Shown one piece after another: positions 1 through 6,127 of a stretch of 6,734 nucleotides of DNA. The stretch comes from Pseudomonas sp. (GTDB lineage Bacteria; Pseudomonadota; Gammaproteobacteria; Pseudomonadales; Pseudomonadaceae). Location of the stretch: assembly GCA_029240955.1 (NCBI GenBank), contig JARDZH010000104.1, forward strand, positions 1 through 6,734, written 5' to 3'. Both the position numbers and the translations under genes were made by a program. The notes below the pieces were generated by a model, which saw only the letters and a program-made list of their open reading frames with translations, did no database searches and was not told the origin of the DNA. Position 1 is the stretch's first letter. The number at the start of each line of letters is the position of its first letter.

Positions 1-842
1 CCCTGAAAAACCAGGCGGCGTGATTCACCGGCGATGTTGAGCACGCCTTTGTAACGCAGCAGTTGTTTGCCGTGGTCTTCGAGCAGGTCGTTCATGAAGG
101 CGCTGAGCTTGTCGATGTCCAGCGGCTTGTCGGTGCGCAGCACCAGGCTGGAGATACGGTCAGCACTTTCTCCCGCAGGCGCTACAGGACGCAGGCTGAG
201 GCCGCCGCCAAGATCGGCATTAAGGTTGAAGCCGCGTACGTCCAGCAGTTCGGCGAGGTCGATGCTGCCGTGATCCACCGTGCGAATCGGCGCGCGGCGG
301 TTGATGCGCGACAAGCGTGCGCTCAGTGACTCGAACGCTGCATCGTCCACCAGATCGCGCTTGCTGATCAGCAAACGGTCGGCAAAGCCGATCTGCGCCT
401 GAGCGATGGTCTGGGTCAAGTGAACGTCGGCGTGAGCGGCGTCCACCAGCGTGATGATGCCGTCGAGGATGTAGCGATCGCGCAGTTCTTCGTCGATGAA
501 GAAGGTCTGCGCCACTGGCGCGGGATCGGCAAGGCCGGTGCATTCGATCACCAAACGGTCGAACGCGATTTCGCCGCTGTCTCGGCGTTCAAGCAGCAGA
601 TACAGCGCTTTGGTGAGGTCCGTGTGAATCGTGCAGCAGACGCAGCCGTTGGACAGTGTCATGACCTGCACCGGCTCGTCGCCTAACAGCTGGCTGTCGA
701 TGCCCGCGTCGCTGAATTCGTTCTCGATCACGGCGATCTTCAGACCGTGCTCGGCCTTGAGCAGATGCCGCAGCAACGTGGTCTTGCCTGCGCCGAGAAA
801 GCCGGTCAGAACGGTAACGGGGATAGGCTGCAACTCGGTCAT
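1..842 (-). CDS. yjiA: YjiA-type COG0523/CobW-family GTPase (3' end cut by window edge)
   Basis: P-loop GTPase of the COG0523 (CobW/YjiA) family, cytoplasmic proteins linked to metal (often zinc) handling or metal insertion. 280 codons are visible. Motifs in order: Walker A GFLGAGKT at residues 14-21; ENEF at 40-43; the metal-binding GCVCC (GCxCC) at 66-70; ECTGLADP at about 100-107; SKRD at 160-163, the nucleotide-base motif. The C-terminal CobW_C part begins near residue 205 and the reading frame is still open at the edge. Compared with E. coli YjiA (about 318 aa, recalled), roughly 40 residues are missing. Chosen start: ATG at 842, with GGAG at 847-850, a rather short spacing. An in-frame ATG 15 bases upstream (857) lacks a Shine-Dalgarno. 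The gene lies downstream of btsT-yjiX as in E. coli, but a strong hairpin intervenes, so it may be read by read-through or from its own promoter. Family assignment is firm; the metal substrate is unknown. Confidence 0.93.
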   Translation of the reverse strand, partial: MTELQPIPVTVLTGFLGAGKTTLLRHLLKAEHGLKIAVIENEFSDAGIDSQLLGDEPVQVMTLSNGCVCCTIHTDLTKALYLLLERRDSGEIAFDRLVIECTGLADPAPVAQTFFIDEELRDRYILDGIITLVDAAHADVHLTQTIAQAQIGFADRLLISKRDLVDDAAFESLSARLSRINRRAPIRTVDHGSIDLAELLDVRGFNLNADLGGGLSLRPVAPAGESADRISSLVLRTDKPLDIDKLSAFMNDLLEDHGKQLLRYKGVLNIAGESRRLVFQ

Positions 843-870
843 AAGGCTCCAGAGCATGTCACGTCAGGCT

Positions 871-909
871 GAAATGAAAACGCGCCACAGGCAGTGGCCT
901 GTGGCGCGT
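871..909 (-). terminator. Rho-independent terminator after yjiX
   Basis: A perfect 13-bp inverted repeat (880-892 pairs with 897-909, G+C-rich, 4-base loop at 893-896) is followed on the minus strand by TTTTCATTT (positions 880 down to 872). This is a classic intrinsic terminator for minus-strand transcripts. It begins 29 bases after the yjiX stop and ends about 30 bases before the yjiA start. There is no T-run on the plus strand, so it should act mainly on btsT-yjiX mRNA and reduce transcription into yjiA. Confidence 0.85.
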
Positions 910-938
910 GGGTCAAACGATAACTCAGTACGAGCGGA

Positions 939-1136
939 TCAACAGCATTTTGGCCCCGCTTTGCCTCCGTATCTGGCCTCTTGTCGCTCCCGGAAGAACT
1001 CCTCGTAGGTCATCAGCGGCTTGTCGGGATGCGTTGCCTGCATGTGCTCGACGTAGTTGTCGTAATCCGGCATGCCCACCATCAGACGAGCAGCCTGACC
1101 GAGGTATTTCCCGAGGCGACTCAGGTCATTGAACAT
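939..1136 (-). CDS. yjiX: YjiX/YbdD-family small protein (DUF466), partner of BtsT/CstA transporter
   Basis: A 65-residue cytoplasmic protein of the YbdD/YjiX (DUF466) family, whose genes almost always follow a cstA/btsT-type transporter gene. Visible family signature: [20 protein letters not shown] (residues 10-29), then EHM, HPDKP (36-40), [14 protein letters not shown] (45-58), and a terminal Cys-Cys pair (64-65). Length is normal for the family (65-67 aa). The start is ATG at 1136, because GAGAGGG at 1144-1150 (minus strand) sits 7 bases away. A TTG two codons upstream is open but worse placed. The gene follows the btsT stop by 27 bp on the same strand, so the two are probably co-transcribed and end at the hairpin at 880-909. 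Known of the family: it has been linked to pyruvate/peptide transporter function in enterobacteria. The biochemical role is not established, and nothing in the sequence reveals one. Confidence 0.93.
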   Translation of the reverse strand: MFNDLSRLGKYLGQAARLMVGMPDYDNYVEHMQATHPDKPLMTYEEFFRERQEARYGGKAGPKCC

Positions 1137-1143
1137 GGGCAAA

Positions 1144-1150
1144 CCCTCTC
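1144..1150 (-). promoter_or_regulatory. Ribosome binding site of yjiX
   Basis: GAGAGGG read on the minus strand lies 7 bases before the ATG at 1136. This favours that ATG over the in-frame TTG at 1142, from which the site would be only one base away. Confidence 0.7.
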
Positions 1151-1163
1151 GTATTGCAGTTCA

Positions 1164-3239
1164 TCAAACACGCGACGCCGGCGGCATGGCCTGGAACGGT
1201 GCTTCCTTGTCGGTGCGCTCCTTCCTGCCCCAGGCGGCGATACCGACCTTCAAGGCGTAGAACAGAATGCTGAACACGACGAACAGGAACAGTATGGTCA
1301 GACCTGCGTTGGTGTACGCGTTGAAGATCACGTGCTGCATCTGGTCCATGGTCTTGGCCGGAGCCAGGATTTGTCCTGCGTCCGCTGCGGCGCTGTACTT
1401 CTTGGCCAGCGCCAGGAAGCCTACCGCAGGGTTGGAATCGAACAGCTTGATGAAACCTGCGGTCACGGTGCAGATCAGCAGCCAGGTCGCAGGCAACACC
1501 GTCACCCACACGTAGCGCTGACGCTTCATCTTCACCAGCACCACGCTGGCAAGCATCAGAGCGATACCGGCGAGCATCTGGTTGGAGATACCGAACAGCG
1601 GCCACAAGGTGTTGATACCGCCCAACGGGTCGATCACGCCTTGGTAGAGCAGATAGCCCCACAGCGCGACGCAACCGCCGGTGCCAATGGCGTTGGCAGT
1701 CCAGGATTCAGTGCGCTTGAGCGCCGGCACGAAACTGCCCAGCAGGTCCTGCAGCATGAAGCGGCCTGCGCGAGTGCCGGCGTCTACCGCGGTCAGGATG
1801 AAGAGCGCCTCGAACAGGATCGCGAAGTGGTACCAGAACGCCATGGTGTTTTCACCTGGCAGCGCCTGGTGCAGGATCTGCGCGATACCCACCGCCAAGG
1901 TCGGCGCACCGCCGGCACGCGCCAGAATGGTGTTCTCGCCGATGTCCTTGGCAACCGCAGTGAGCTGCTCAGGCGTGATGGTGAAACCCCAGTTGCTGAC
2001 GGCAGTCGCAACCGCGACCACGTCGCCGCCGACCACTGCGGCCGGACTGTTCATCGCGAAGTAAACGCCCGGCTCGATGACCGAAGCGGCAACCATTGCC
2101 ATGATGGCAACGAAGGACTCCATCAACATGCCGCCGTAACCGATGTAGCGGGCGTTGACTTCGTTATCCAGCAGCTTGGGCGTGGTGCCCGAGGAAATCA
2201 GCGCATGGAAGCCCGAGACCGCGCCGCAGGCGATGGTGATGAACAGGAACGGGAACAGCGTGCCTTTCCAGACCGGGCCGGTGCCGTCGGTGAACTGAGT
2301 CAGCGCCGGCATTTTAAGCTCGGGCGCAAGGACCAGAATACCGATCGCCAATGCCACGATGGTGCCGATCTTCAGGAAGGTCGACAGGTAGTCACGTGGT
2401 GCCAGCAGCAGCCAGACCGGCAGCATTGCTGCGACGAACCCATAGCCCACCAGCATCCAGGTGATCTGCACACCGGTGAAGGTGAACATCGGTGCCCAGT
2501 TTGGATCTGCTGCAACCGAGCCGCCCAGCCAGATGGAGGCCAGCAGCAGCACGACGCCGATAATGGAGATCTCGCCGATACGGCCCGGACGGATGTAGCG
2601 CATGTACACGCCCATGAACATCGCGATCGGGATGGTCGCCATCACCGTGAACATGCCCCACGGGCTCTCAGCCAGGGCCTTGACCACGATCAGCGCCAGC
2701 ACCGCAAGGATGATGATCATGATCAGGAAGCAGCCGAACAAGGCGATGGTGCCGGGGATCCGACCCATTTCCTCGCGGACCATGTCGCCCAGTGAACGGC
2801 CGTTACGGCGTGTGGAAAGGAACAGGATCATGAAGTCCTGCACCGCACCGGCCAGCACCACGCCTGCGATCAGCCAGAGCGTGCCGGGCAGATACCCCAT
2901 CTGCGCCGCCAGCACCGGACCGACCAACGGTCCGGCGCCTGCGATAGCCGCGAAGTGGTGACCGAAAAGAATATGTTTGTTGGTCGGCACATAGTCCAGA
3001 CCATCATTGTTGACCACCGCCGGCGTCGCACGCAGCGGATCGAGCTGCATAACGTGCCTGGCAATGAACAGGCTGTAATAACGATAAGCAACCAGATAGA
3101 TGGCAACCGCTGCCACCACGATCCACAAGGCGTTGATCGCCTCTCCGCGGCGCAAGGCCACGACCCCCAAAGCACAAGCCCCAACGATTGCAACGATGAG
3201 CCAGGGAACGTGGCGCATCAGACTATTATTATTTTTCAT
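1164..3239 (-). CDS. btsT: BtsT/CstA-family pyruvate (carbon starvation) transporter
   Basis: Polytopic inner-membrane transporter of the CstA family, 691 aa. It matches E. coli BtsT (YjiY), a pyruvate/H+ symporter, more closely than CstA, judged from recalled sequence. It begins with a helix at about 12-29 and a second at about 36-55. The family core [11 protein letters not shown] (77-87) and [17 protein letters not shown] (92-108) follow. Further on are [15 protein letters not shown] and RPGRIGE loops, [10 protein letters not shown], and the second-half signature [16 protein letters not shown]. The tail is hydrophilic ([11 protein letters not shown]...). Many hydrophobic stretches are visible, compatible with the family's 16 or more helices. 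Start: ATG at 3239, with GGAA (3247-3250) 7 bases upstream. The frame stays open 26 codons further upstream, but that part does not look like the family N-terminus. It is about 25 residues shorter than E. coli BtsT, mostly from a shorter loop before SNWGF. It heads the btsT-yjiX unit. Expected role: pyruvate scavenging. Substrate is inferred from homology. Confidence 0.93.
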   Translation of the reverse strand: MKNNNSLMRHVPWLIVAIVGACALGVVALRRGEAINALWIVVAAVAIYLVAYRYYSLFIARHVMQLDPLRATPAVVNNDGLDYVPTNKHILFGHHFAAIAGAGPLVGPVLAAQMGYLPGTLWLIAGVVLAGAVQDFMILFLSTRRNGRSLGDMVREEMGRIPGTIALFGCFLIMIIILAVLALIVVKALAESPWGMFTVMATIPIAMFMGVYMRYIRPGRIGEISIIGVVLLLASIWLGGSVAADPNWAPMFTFTGVQITWMLVGYGFVAAMLPVWLLLAPRDYLSTFLKIGTIVALAIGILVLAPELKMPALTQFTDGTGPVWKGTLFPFLFITIACGAVSGFHALISSGTTPKLLDNEVNARYIGYGGMLMESFVAIMAMVAASVIEPGVYFAMNSPAAVVGGDVVAVATAVSNWGFTITPEQLTAVAKDIGENTILARAGGAPTLAVGIAQILHQALPGENTMAFWYHFAILFEALFILTAVDAGTRAGRFMLQDLLGSFVPALKRTESWTANAIGTGGCVALWGYLLYQGVIDPLGGINTLWPLFGISNQMLAGIALMLASVVLVKMKRQRYVWVTVLPATWLLICTVTAGFIKLFDSNPAVGFLALAKKYSAAADAGQILAPAKTMDQMQHVIFNAYTNAGLTILFLFVVFSILFYALKVGIAAWGRKERTDKEAPFQAMPPASRV

Positions 3240-3382
3240 CTTCTTATTCCAGCAGAGTTGACTAGAAGGCAGCTCTGCGAGTTTAGCGCTGTCGCAGCGA
3301 AAGGCCACCCCCCACATTGGTCTAGAAGATGTTTTGTCGCTGGATGGAAAATACCGTCGTTATAGGGACGCAAACTCGGGCT

Positions 3383-3478
3383 CTGTGGGAAGCCGTGATA
3401 GCTCGCGACAGCCCACCTTCAGCTGCCGCAGATGCAAGATTCATGGGCCCCGTCGCGAGCTGGCGCTCCCTCCTACAG
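3383..3478. repeat. Degenerate pair of inverted REP-like elements (BIME-like)
   Basis: Two 27-base units face each other: 3383-3409 (begins CTGTGGGA, ends AGCTCGCGAC) and 3452-3478 (begins GTCGCGAGCT, ends CCTACAG). The second, reverse-complemented, matches the first at 20 of 27 positions, with a perfect 10-base core (3400-3409 against 3452-3461). The pattern, TGTRGGA followed by a GC-rich stem and GCTCGCGAC, is that of Pseudomonas REP sequences. The pair lies within the divergent btsT/mapZ promoter region rather than between convergent genes. Confidence 0.65.
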
Positions 3479-3521
3479 AAGGTGGGGGCCCCAAGAGGTC
3501 ACGGCGTCGCAAATCTTGCCT

Positions 3522-3538
3522 ACATCGCTGTCCGATGT
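3522..3538. promoter_or_regulatory. Small dyad upstream of mapZ, possible operator
   Basis: ACATCG (3522-3527) and CGATGT (3533-3538) form a perfect 6-bp inverted repeat with a 5-base centre, 82 bases before the mapZ start. The size and symmetry would suit a dimeric regulator site, but no regulator can be named and a chance occurrence is possible. Confidence 0.25.
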
Positions 3539-3620
3539 GGCCATTCGGGTCTATCGTCGAAAGATGAAAACCGACCCTGACCGCCCGGCGCAGGCAGTCG
3601 AACCCAAGAGAGTGCATTCG

Positions 3621-3989
3621 ATGACCGAGCCACATGCAGATCGCCGTCGTTTCAAACGCATCGCCTTCGACGCCAGAACCGAGCTGAGTCAAGGCGACCA
3701 GCGCTGGAAGGTGCAATTGGTGGATCTTTCGCTCAAAGGGCTATTGATCCAGCGTCCCGAACCCTGGACCGGAGACCCGGCGGCCGAATTCAAAGTCGAC
3801 ATCCATCTGAGCCCCGACGCGCACGTGAAGATGGACGCACGATTGATGCACGACGACAACCAGCAGTTGGGTTTTGTCTGCGAGCACATCGGGCTGGAAT
3901 CAATCAGCCACCTTAAGCGGCTGATCGAGTTGAATCTGGCGGATCACGACGAACTGGATCGCGAGCTGGCGGCGTTGATCGAGGTTTGA
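3621..3989 (+). CDS. mapZ: MapZ-like single-domain PilZ c-di-GMP receptor
   Basis: A 122-residue cytoplasmic protein made of one PilZ domain. The c-di-GMP-binding signature is complete: RRFKR (residues 9-13, the RxxxR motif) near the N-terminus, then DLSLKG (35-40, the D/NxSxxG motif). The PEPWTGDP segment, the QLGFVCEHI strand and the C-terminal helices (SISHLKRLIELNLADHDELDRELAALIEV region) resemble P. aeruginosa PA4608/MapZ as I recall it. That protein has about the same length and sits in the same place beside radA. Known of MapZ: when bound to c-di-GMP it binds the chemotaxis methyltransferase CheR1 and inhibits receptor methylation, altering flagellar reversal. That partner is inferred here. 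Start: ATG at 3621, preceded at 8 bases by AAGAGAG (3606-3612). In-frame starts upstream (an ATG near 3564, an ATG at 3432) would add residues not found in the family. It is divergent from btsT and convergent with radA. Confidence 0.88.
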   Translation: MTEPHADRRRFKRIAFDARTELSQGDQRWKVQLVDLSLKGLLIQRPEPWTGDPAAEFKVDIHLSPDAHVKMDARLMHDDNQQLGFVCEHIGLESISHLKRLIELNLADHDELDRELAALIEV

Positions 3990-4003
3990 TGCCTTTCACG
4001 TCC

Positions 4004-4091
4004 GTAGGAGCGCGCTTGCCCGCGATCACGCCAGTGCATTCACCACATTTGCGTCGTCTGAAGTAACAGTCGCGGGCAGGCGCGCTCCTAC
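4004..4091. repeat. Inverted pair of REP elements between convergent mapZ and radA
   Basis: Unit one (4004-4026) begins GTAGGAGCGCGCTTGCCCGC. Unit two (4069-4091), reverse-complemented, is identical except for 2 of 23 bases. They are separated by 42 bases of unrelated sequence. The whole fills the gap between the mapZ stop (3989) and the radA stop (4110). Such paired REPs are typical of Pseudomonas intergenic DNA, are thought to be moved by a RAYT transposase acting in trans, and can form hairpins in transcripts from either side. No T-run follows on either strand, so it is not a canonical intrinsic terminator. Confidence 0.88.
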
Positions 4092-4109
4092 AGAAAAGTG
4101 CGCGTGTTC

Positions 4110-5477
4110 TTACTCGAACAGCGCATCAAGGGCCTGTTCCAGGCGGGTGACGGCGATGATCTGCAAGCCATTCGGCGACTCTTTCGGCGCGTTGGCCTTG
4201 GGCACGATGGCGCGCTTGAAACCATGCTTGGCCGCTTCCTTCAAACGTTCCTGCCCGCTAGGCACCGGCCGCACTTCACCGGAAAGCCCGACCTCACCAA
4301 ACACCAACAAGTCATGCGGCAAAGGCCGATTGCGCAAGCTCGACATCACCGCCGCCATCAGCGCCAGGTCAGACGCTGTCTCCAGCACCTTTACCCCGCC
4401 CACGACGTTCAGAAAAACATCCTGGTCGTGGGTCGGAATACCCCCATGGCGGTGCAAGACCGCCAGCAGCATCGCCAGACGGTTCTGATCCAGACCCAGC
4501 GTGACGCGCCGTGGATTGGACATATGGCTGTCGTCGACCAGCGCCTGTACTTCGACGAGCATCGGCCGAGTCCCTTCCCATGTCGCCATAACCACGCTGC
4601 CCGGCACTTCTTCCTGGGCGCGAGTCAGAAAAATCGCCGAAGGGTTTGAGACTTCTTTCAAGCCCTTGTCCGTCATGCCGAACACGCCCAGTTCGTTGAC
4701 TGCACCGAAACGGTTCTTCACCGCGCGCAGCAGGCGTAAACGCCCGTCGGACTCACCTTCGAAATACAGCACGGTATCAACCATGTGCTCCAGCACGCGC
4801 GGACCGGCCAGCGCGCCTTCCTTGGTCACGTGGCCGACCAGAAAGATCGCCGTGCCGCTCTGTTTGGCATACCGCACCAGCAACGCGGCACTTTCACGAA
4901 CCTGCGAAACGCCACCGGGTGCAGATTGCAATTGCTCAGTGAAAATGGTCTGGATGGAGTCGATCACCATGACCTTGGGCTGCTCGACCCGCGCCGTAGC
5001 GATGATCGATTCGATGCAGGTTTCAGTCATGACGCGCAGCTTGTCCTGCGGCAGGCCCAGTCGGCGAGCGCGCATTGCGACTTGCTGTTGGGACTCCTCA
5101 CCCGTCACGTACAGCGCTGGCATGCGTTCGGCCACGTTGCACAGTGTTTGCAGCAGGATGGTGGATTTGCCGATGCCGGGGTCACCGCCGATCAGCACCA
5201 CGGAGCCGTCTACCAGACCGCCGCCCAGCACGCGATCAAGCTCAGCGGAGTTGGTGGAGAAGCGCGGGATTTCTTCGACGCTGACTTCAGCCAGTGTCTT
5301 GATCTGCGCCTGAGCGCCGGCCCAACCGGTGCGGCCGCTGGGCGCGGCCGGTGCTCCGGCCTCGATCATGGTTTCAACCAGCGTATTCCAGGCACCGCAG
5401 TCTGCGCACTGCCCGGCCCATTTGGGAAAGGTCGCGCCGCACTCGGTGCAACCGTACAAGCGTTTGGCCTTGGCCAT
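4110..5477 (-). CDS. radA: DNA repair and recombination protein RadA
   Basis: RecA-related ATPase RadA (Sms), 455 aa, normal for the family. It promotes branch migration of recombination intermediates and processing of stalled forks. Domains in order: an N-terminal zinc finger with C10-x2-C13 and C24-x2-C27; Walker A GDPGIGKS (98-105); a RecA-type core with GEES (126-129); Walker B VMVIDS (169-174, Asp173); the RadA-specific KNRFG motif (254-258); and a C-terminal Lon-protease-like domain from about 280 to the end (contains GEVGLSGEVRPV). All key residues are present. The start is ATG at 5477 (MAKAKRLYGC...), the family N-terminus. GGGG at 5483-5486 lies 5 bases upstream. The frame is open for 34 more codons, including an ATG at 5504, but that stretch has no Shine-Dalgarno and no family match. 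It is transcribed divergently from mscL and converges on mapZ across the REP pair. It appears monocistronic. Confidence 0.97.
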   Translation of the reverse strand: MAKAKRLYGCTECGATFPKWAGQCADCGAWNTLVETMIEAGAPAAPSGRTGWAGAQAQIKTLAEVSVEEIPRFSTNSAELDRVLGGGLVDGSVVLIGGDPGIGKSTILLQTLCNVAERMPALYVTGEESQQQVAMRARRLGLPQDKLRVMTETCIESIIATARVEQPKVMVIDSIQTIFTEQLQSAPGGVSQVRESAALLVRYAKQSGTAIFLVGHVTKEGALAGPRVLEHMVDTVLYFEGESDGRLRLLRAVKNRFGAVNELGVFGMTDKGLKEVSNPSAIFLTRAQEEVPGSVVMATWEGTRPMLVEVQALVDDSHMSNPRRVTLGLDQNRLAMLLAVLHRHGGIPTHDQDVFLNVVGGVKVLETASDLALMAAVMSSLRNRPLPHDLLVFGEVGLSGEVRPVPSGQERLKEAAKHGFKRAIVPKANAPKESPNGLQIIAVTRLEQALDALFE

Positions 5478-5502
5478 GACAACCCCAGTCGTAAAAGTCG
5501 CC

Positions 5503-5530
5503 ATGATAACGCAGATGCCTGCTGCCTCAG
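5503..5530 (-). promoter_or_regulatory. Candidate sigma-70 promoter of radA
   Basis: On the minus strand, TATCAT (5508 to 5503) matches five of six bases of the -10 consensus. CTGAGG (5530 to 5525), 16 bases upstream, keeps only the TGA of the -35. Transcription would start about 19 bases before the radA ATG at 5477, leaving room for its ribosome site. It also means the ATG at 5504 could not be translated from this promoter. This is an inference from motif and position only. Confidence 0.3.
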
Positions 5531-5550
5531 CCGACAGCAAACGCGGGTTT

Positions 5551-5579
5551 TTGCCGCTTCGATAAAACTTAAGCGGCAA
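5551..5579. repeat. Perfect 9-bp inverted repeat in the radA/mscL intergenic region
   Basis: TTGCCGCTT (5551-5559) and AAGCGGCAA (5571-5579) flank an 11-base AT-rich centre containing GATAAAA. No T-run follows the dyad on either strand (a T-run precedes it on the plus strand), so it does not look like a terminator. It lies about 75 bases upstream of the radA start and about 90 upstream of the mscL start, where a regulator site or cruciform is possible. Confidence 0.5.
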
Positions 5580-5625
5580 GGTCCGGTCGATTTAACGGTG
5601 CATCCGGCGCAACTGGCGTTGCTGA

Positions 5626-5632
5626 CTAGACT
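5626..5632 (+). promoter_or_regulatory. Candidate -10 element for mscL (sigma-S-like)
   Basis: CTAGACT is close to the extended CTATACT form favoured by the stationary-phase sigma factor RpoS, and no -35 hexamer is evident at the usual distance. It would start transcription about 30 bases before the mscL ATG. E. coli mscL is known to be partly RpoS-dependent, which makes the reading attractive, but the evidence is one short motif. Confidence 0.25.
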
Positions 5633-5668
5633 GCACGAGATCAATTCATCTGTAACAAGGAATGACCC

Positions 5669-6115
5669 ATGAGCGTACTCAGCGAATTCAAAGCCTTTGC
5701 CGTCAAAGGTAACGTGGTCGATATGGCCGTCGGTATCATCATTGGCGCCGCATTCGGCAAGATCGTTTCGTCGTTCGTCGGCGATGTCATCATGCCGCCA
5801 CTCGGGTTGCTGATCGGCGGGGTGGATTTCAGTGATCTGGCAATCACTCTACGTGCGGCTCAAGGCGACACACCCGCAGTGCTGCTGGCATACGGCAAGT
5901 TCATCCAGACCGTGGTCGACTTTGTGATCGTCGCGTTCGCGATCTTCATGGGCGTGAAGGCCATCAACCGTCTCAAGCGCGAAGAAGCCAAAGCACCGAG
6001 CGCGCCGCCAGCGCCTTCCAAGCAGGAAGTACTGCTGGGTGAAATCCGTGATCTGCTCAAGGAACAACACAAGCCAAGCGAGCCGGTGACCGTTGACCCA
6101 CGGCATCCGTTGTAA
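5669..6115 (+). CDS. mscL: Large-conductance mechanosensitive channel MscL
   Basis: Inner-membrane channel that opens under high membrane tension to release solutes during hypo-osmotic shock, acting as a homopentamer. 148 aa. Visible parts: an amphipathic N-terminal helix ([15 protein letters not shown]); TM1, the pore helix, about residues 16-42 with the Gly/Ala-rich [17 protein letters not shown]; the periplasmic loop about 45-75, including [10 protein letters not shown] and GDTPAV; TM2 about 76-100 ([16 protein letters not shown]); a charged KREEAK linker; a Pro/Ala stretch; and the C-terminal bundle helix [15 protein letters not shown] (119-133). Compared with recalled E. coli MscL (136 aa) it ends in about 12 extra residues rich in Pro and charge. 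Met19 stands where E. coli has the constriction residue Leu19. Start: ATG at 5669, with AAGGA (5657-5661) 7 bases before it. It converges on the fpr gene, with 12 bases between stops. Confidence 0.97.
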   Translation: MSVLSEFKAFAVKGNVVDMAVGIIIGAAFGKIVSSFVGDVIMPPLGLLIGGVDFSDLAITLRAAQGDTPAVLLAYGKFIQTVVDFVIVAFAIFMGVKAINRLKREEAKAPSAPPAPSKQEVLLGEIRDLLKEQHKPSEPVTVDPRHPL

Positions 6116-6127
6116 GCGCGAGCGGGG

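Larger units (their letters stand above)
3240..3620. other. 381-bp divergent intergenic region between btsT and mapZ
   Basis: No credible gene is seen here; the short open frames have no family resemblance or good start sites. It must hold the promoters of btsT (leftward) and mapZ (rightward). A possible btsT -10 (TATAAC, minus strand, 3359-3364) lacks a good -35. The region contains a degenerate REP pair (3383-3478), a small dyad CGCTG-TCG-CAGCG (3287-3299), ACATCG-ctgtc-CGATGT (3522-3538), and two further interleaved inverted repeats (see findings). Confidence 0.7.

Noticed and set aside
981..2795. 604-codon open frame on the plus strand, antisense to btsT
   Set aside because: It lies entirely opposite a clearly recognised transporter and yjiX. 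Its composition (very rich in His, Gln, Arg, Asp) is what G+C-rich third positions give in an antisense frame. It has no domain I recognise and no reason for a promoter in that place.
3312..3330. Possible sigma-54 promoter (GTGGC...GC) ahead of btsT on the minus strand
   Set aside because: The GG-to-GC spacing is one base short of what sigma-54 promoters require, and the rest of the motif matches poorly.
3329..3580. Small plus-strand frames in the btsT/mapZ intergenic region
   Set aside because: They run through the REP-like repeats, two overlap in different frames, and neither has a convincing ribosome site or a recognisable product.
3432..3620. 63-codon N-terminal extension of mapZ
   Set aside because: The extension begins inside REP-like DNA and does not resemble the PilZ family N-terminus. 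The ATG at 3621 has a good ribosome site and gives the family length.
5478..5579. 34-codon N-terminal extension of radA
   Set aside because: The upstream start has no ribosome site and lies within the 9-bp dyad. The known family N-terminus begins at the ATG at 5477.
4785..5672. 295-codon plus-strand open frame opposite radA
   Set aside because: A shadow of radA, with low-complexity His/Gln/Arg-rich translation and no family resemblance. The other open frames opposite radA are judged the same way.
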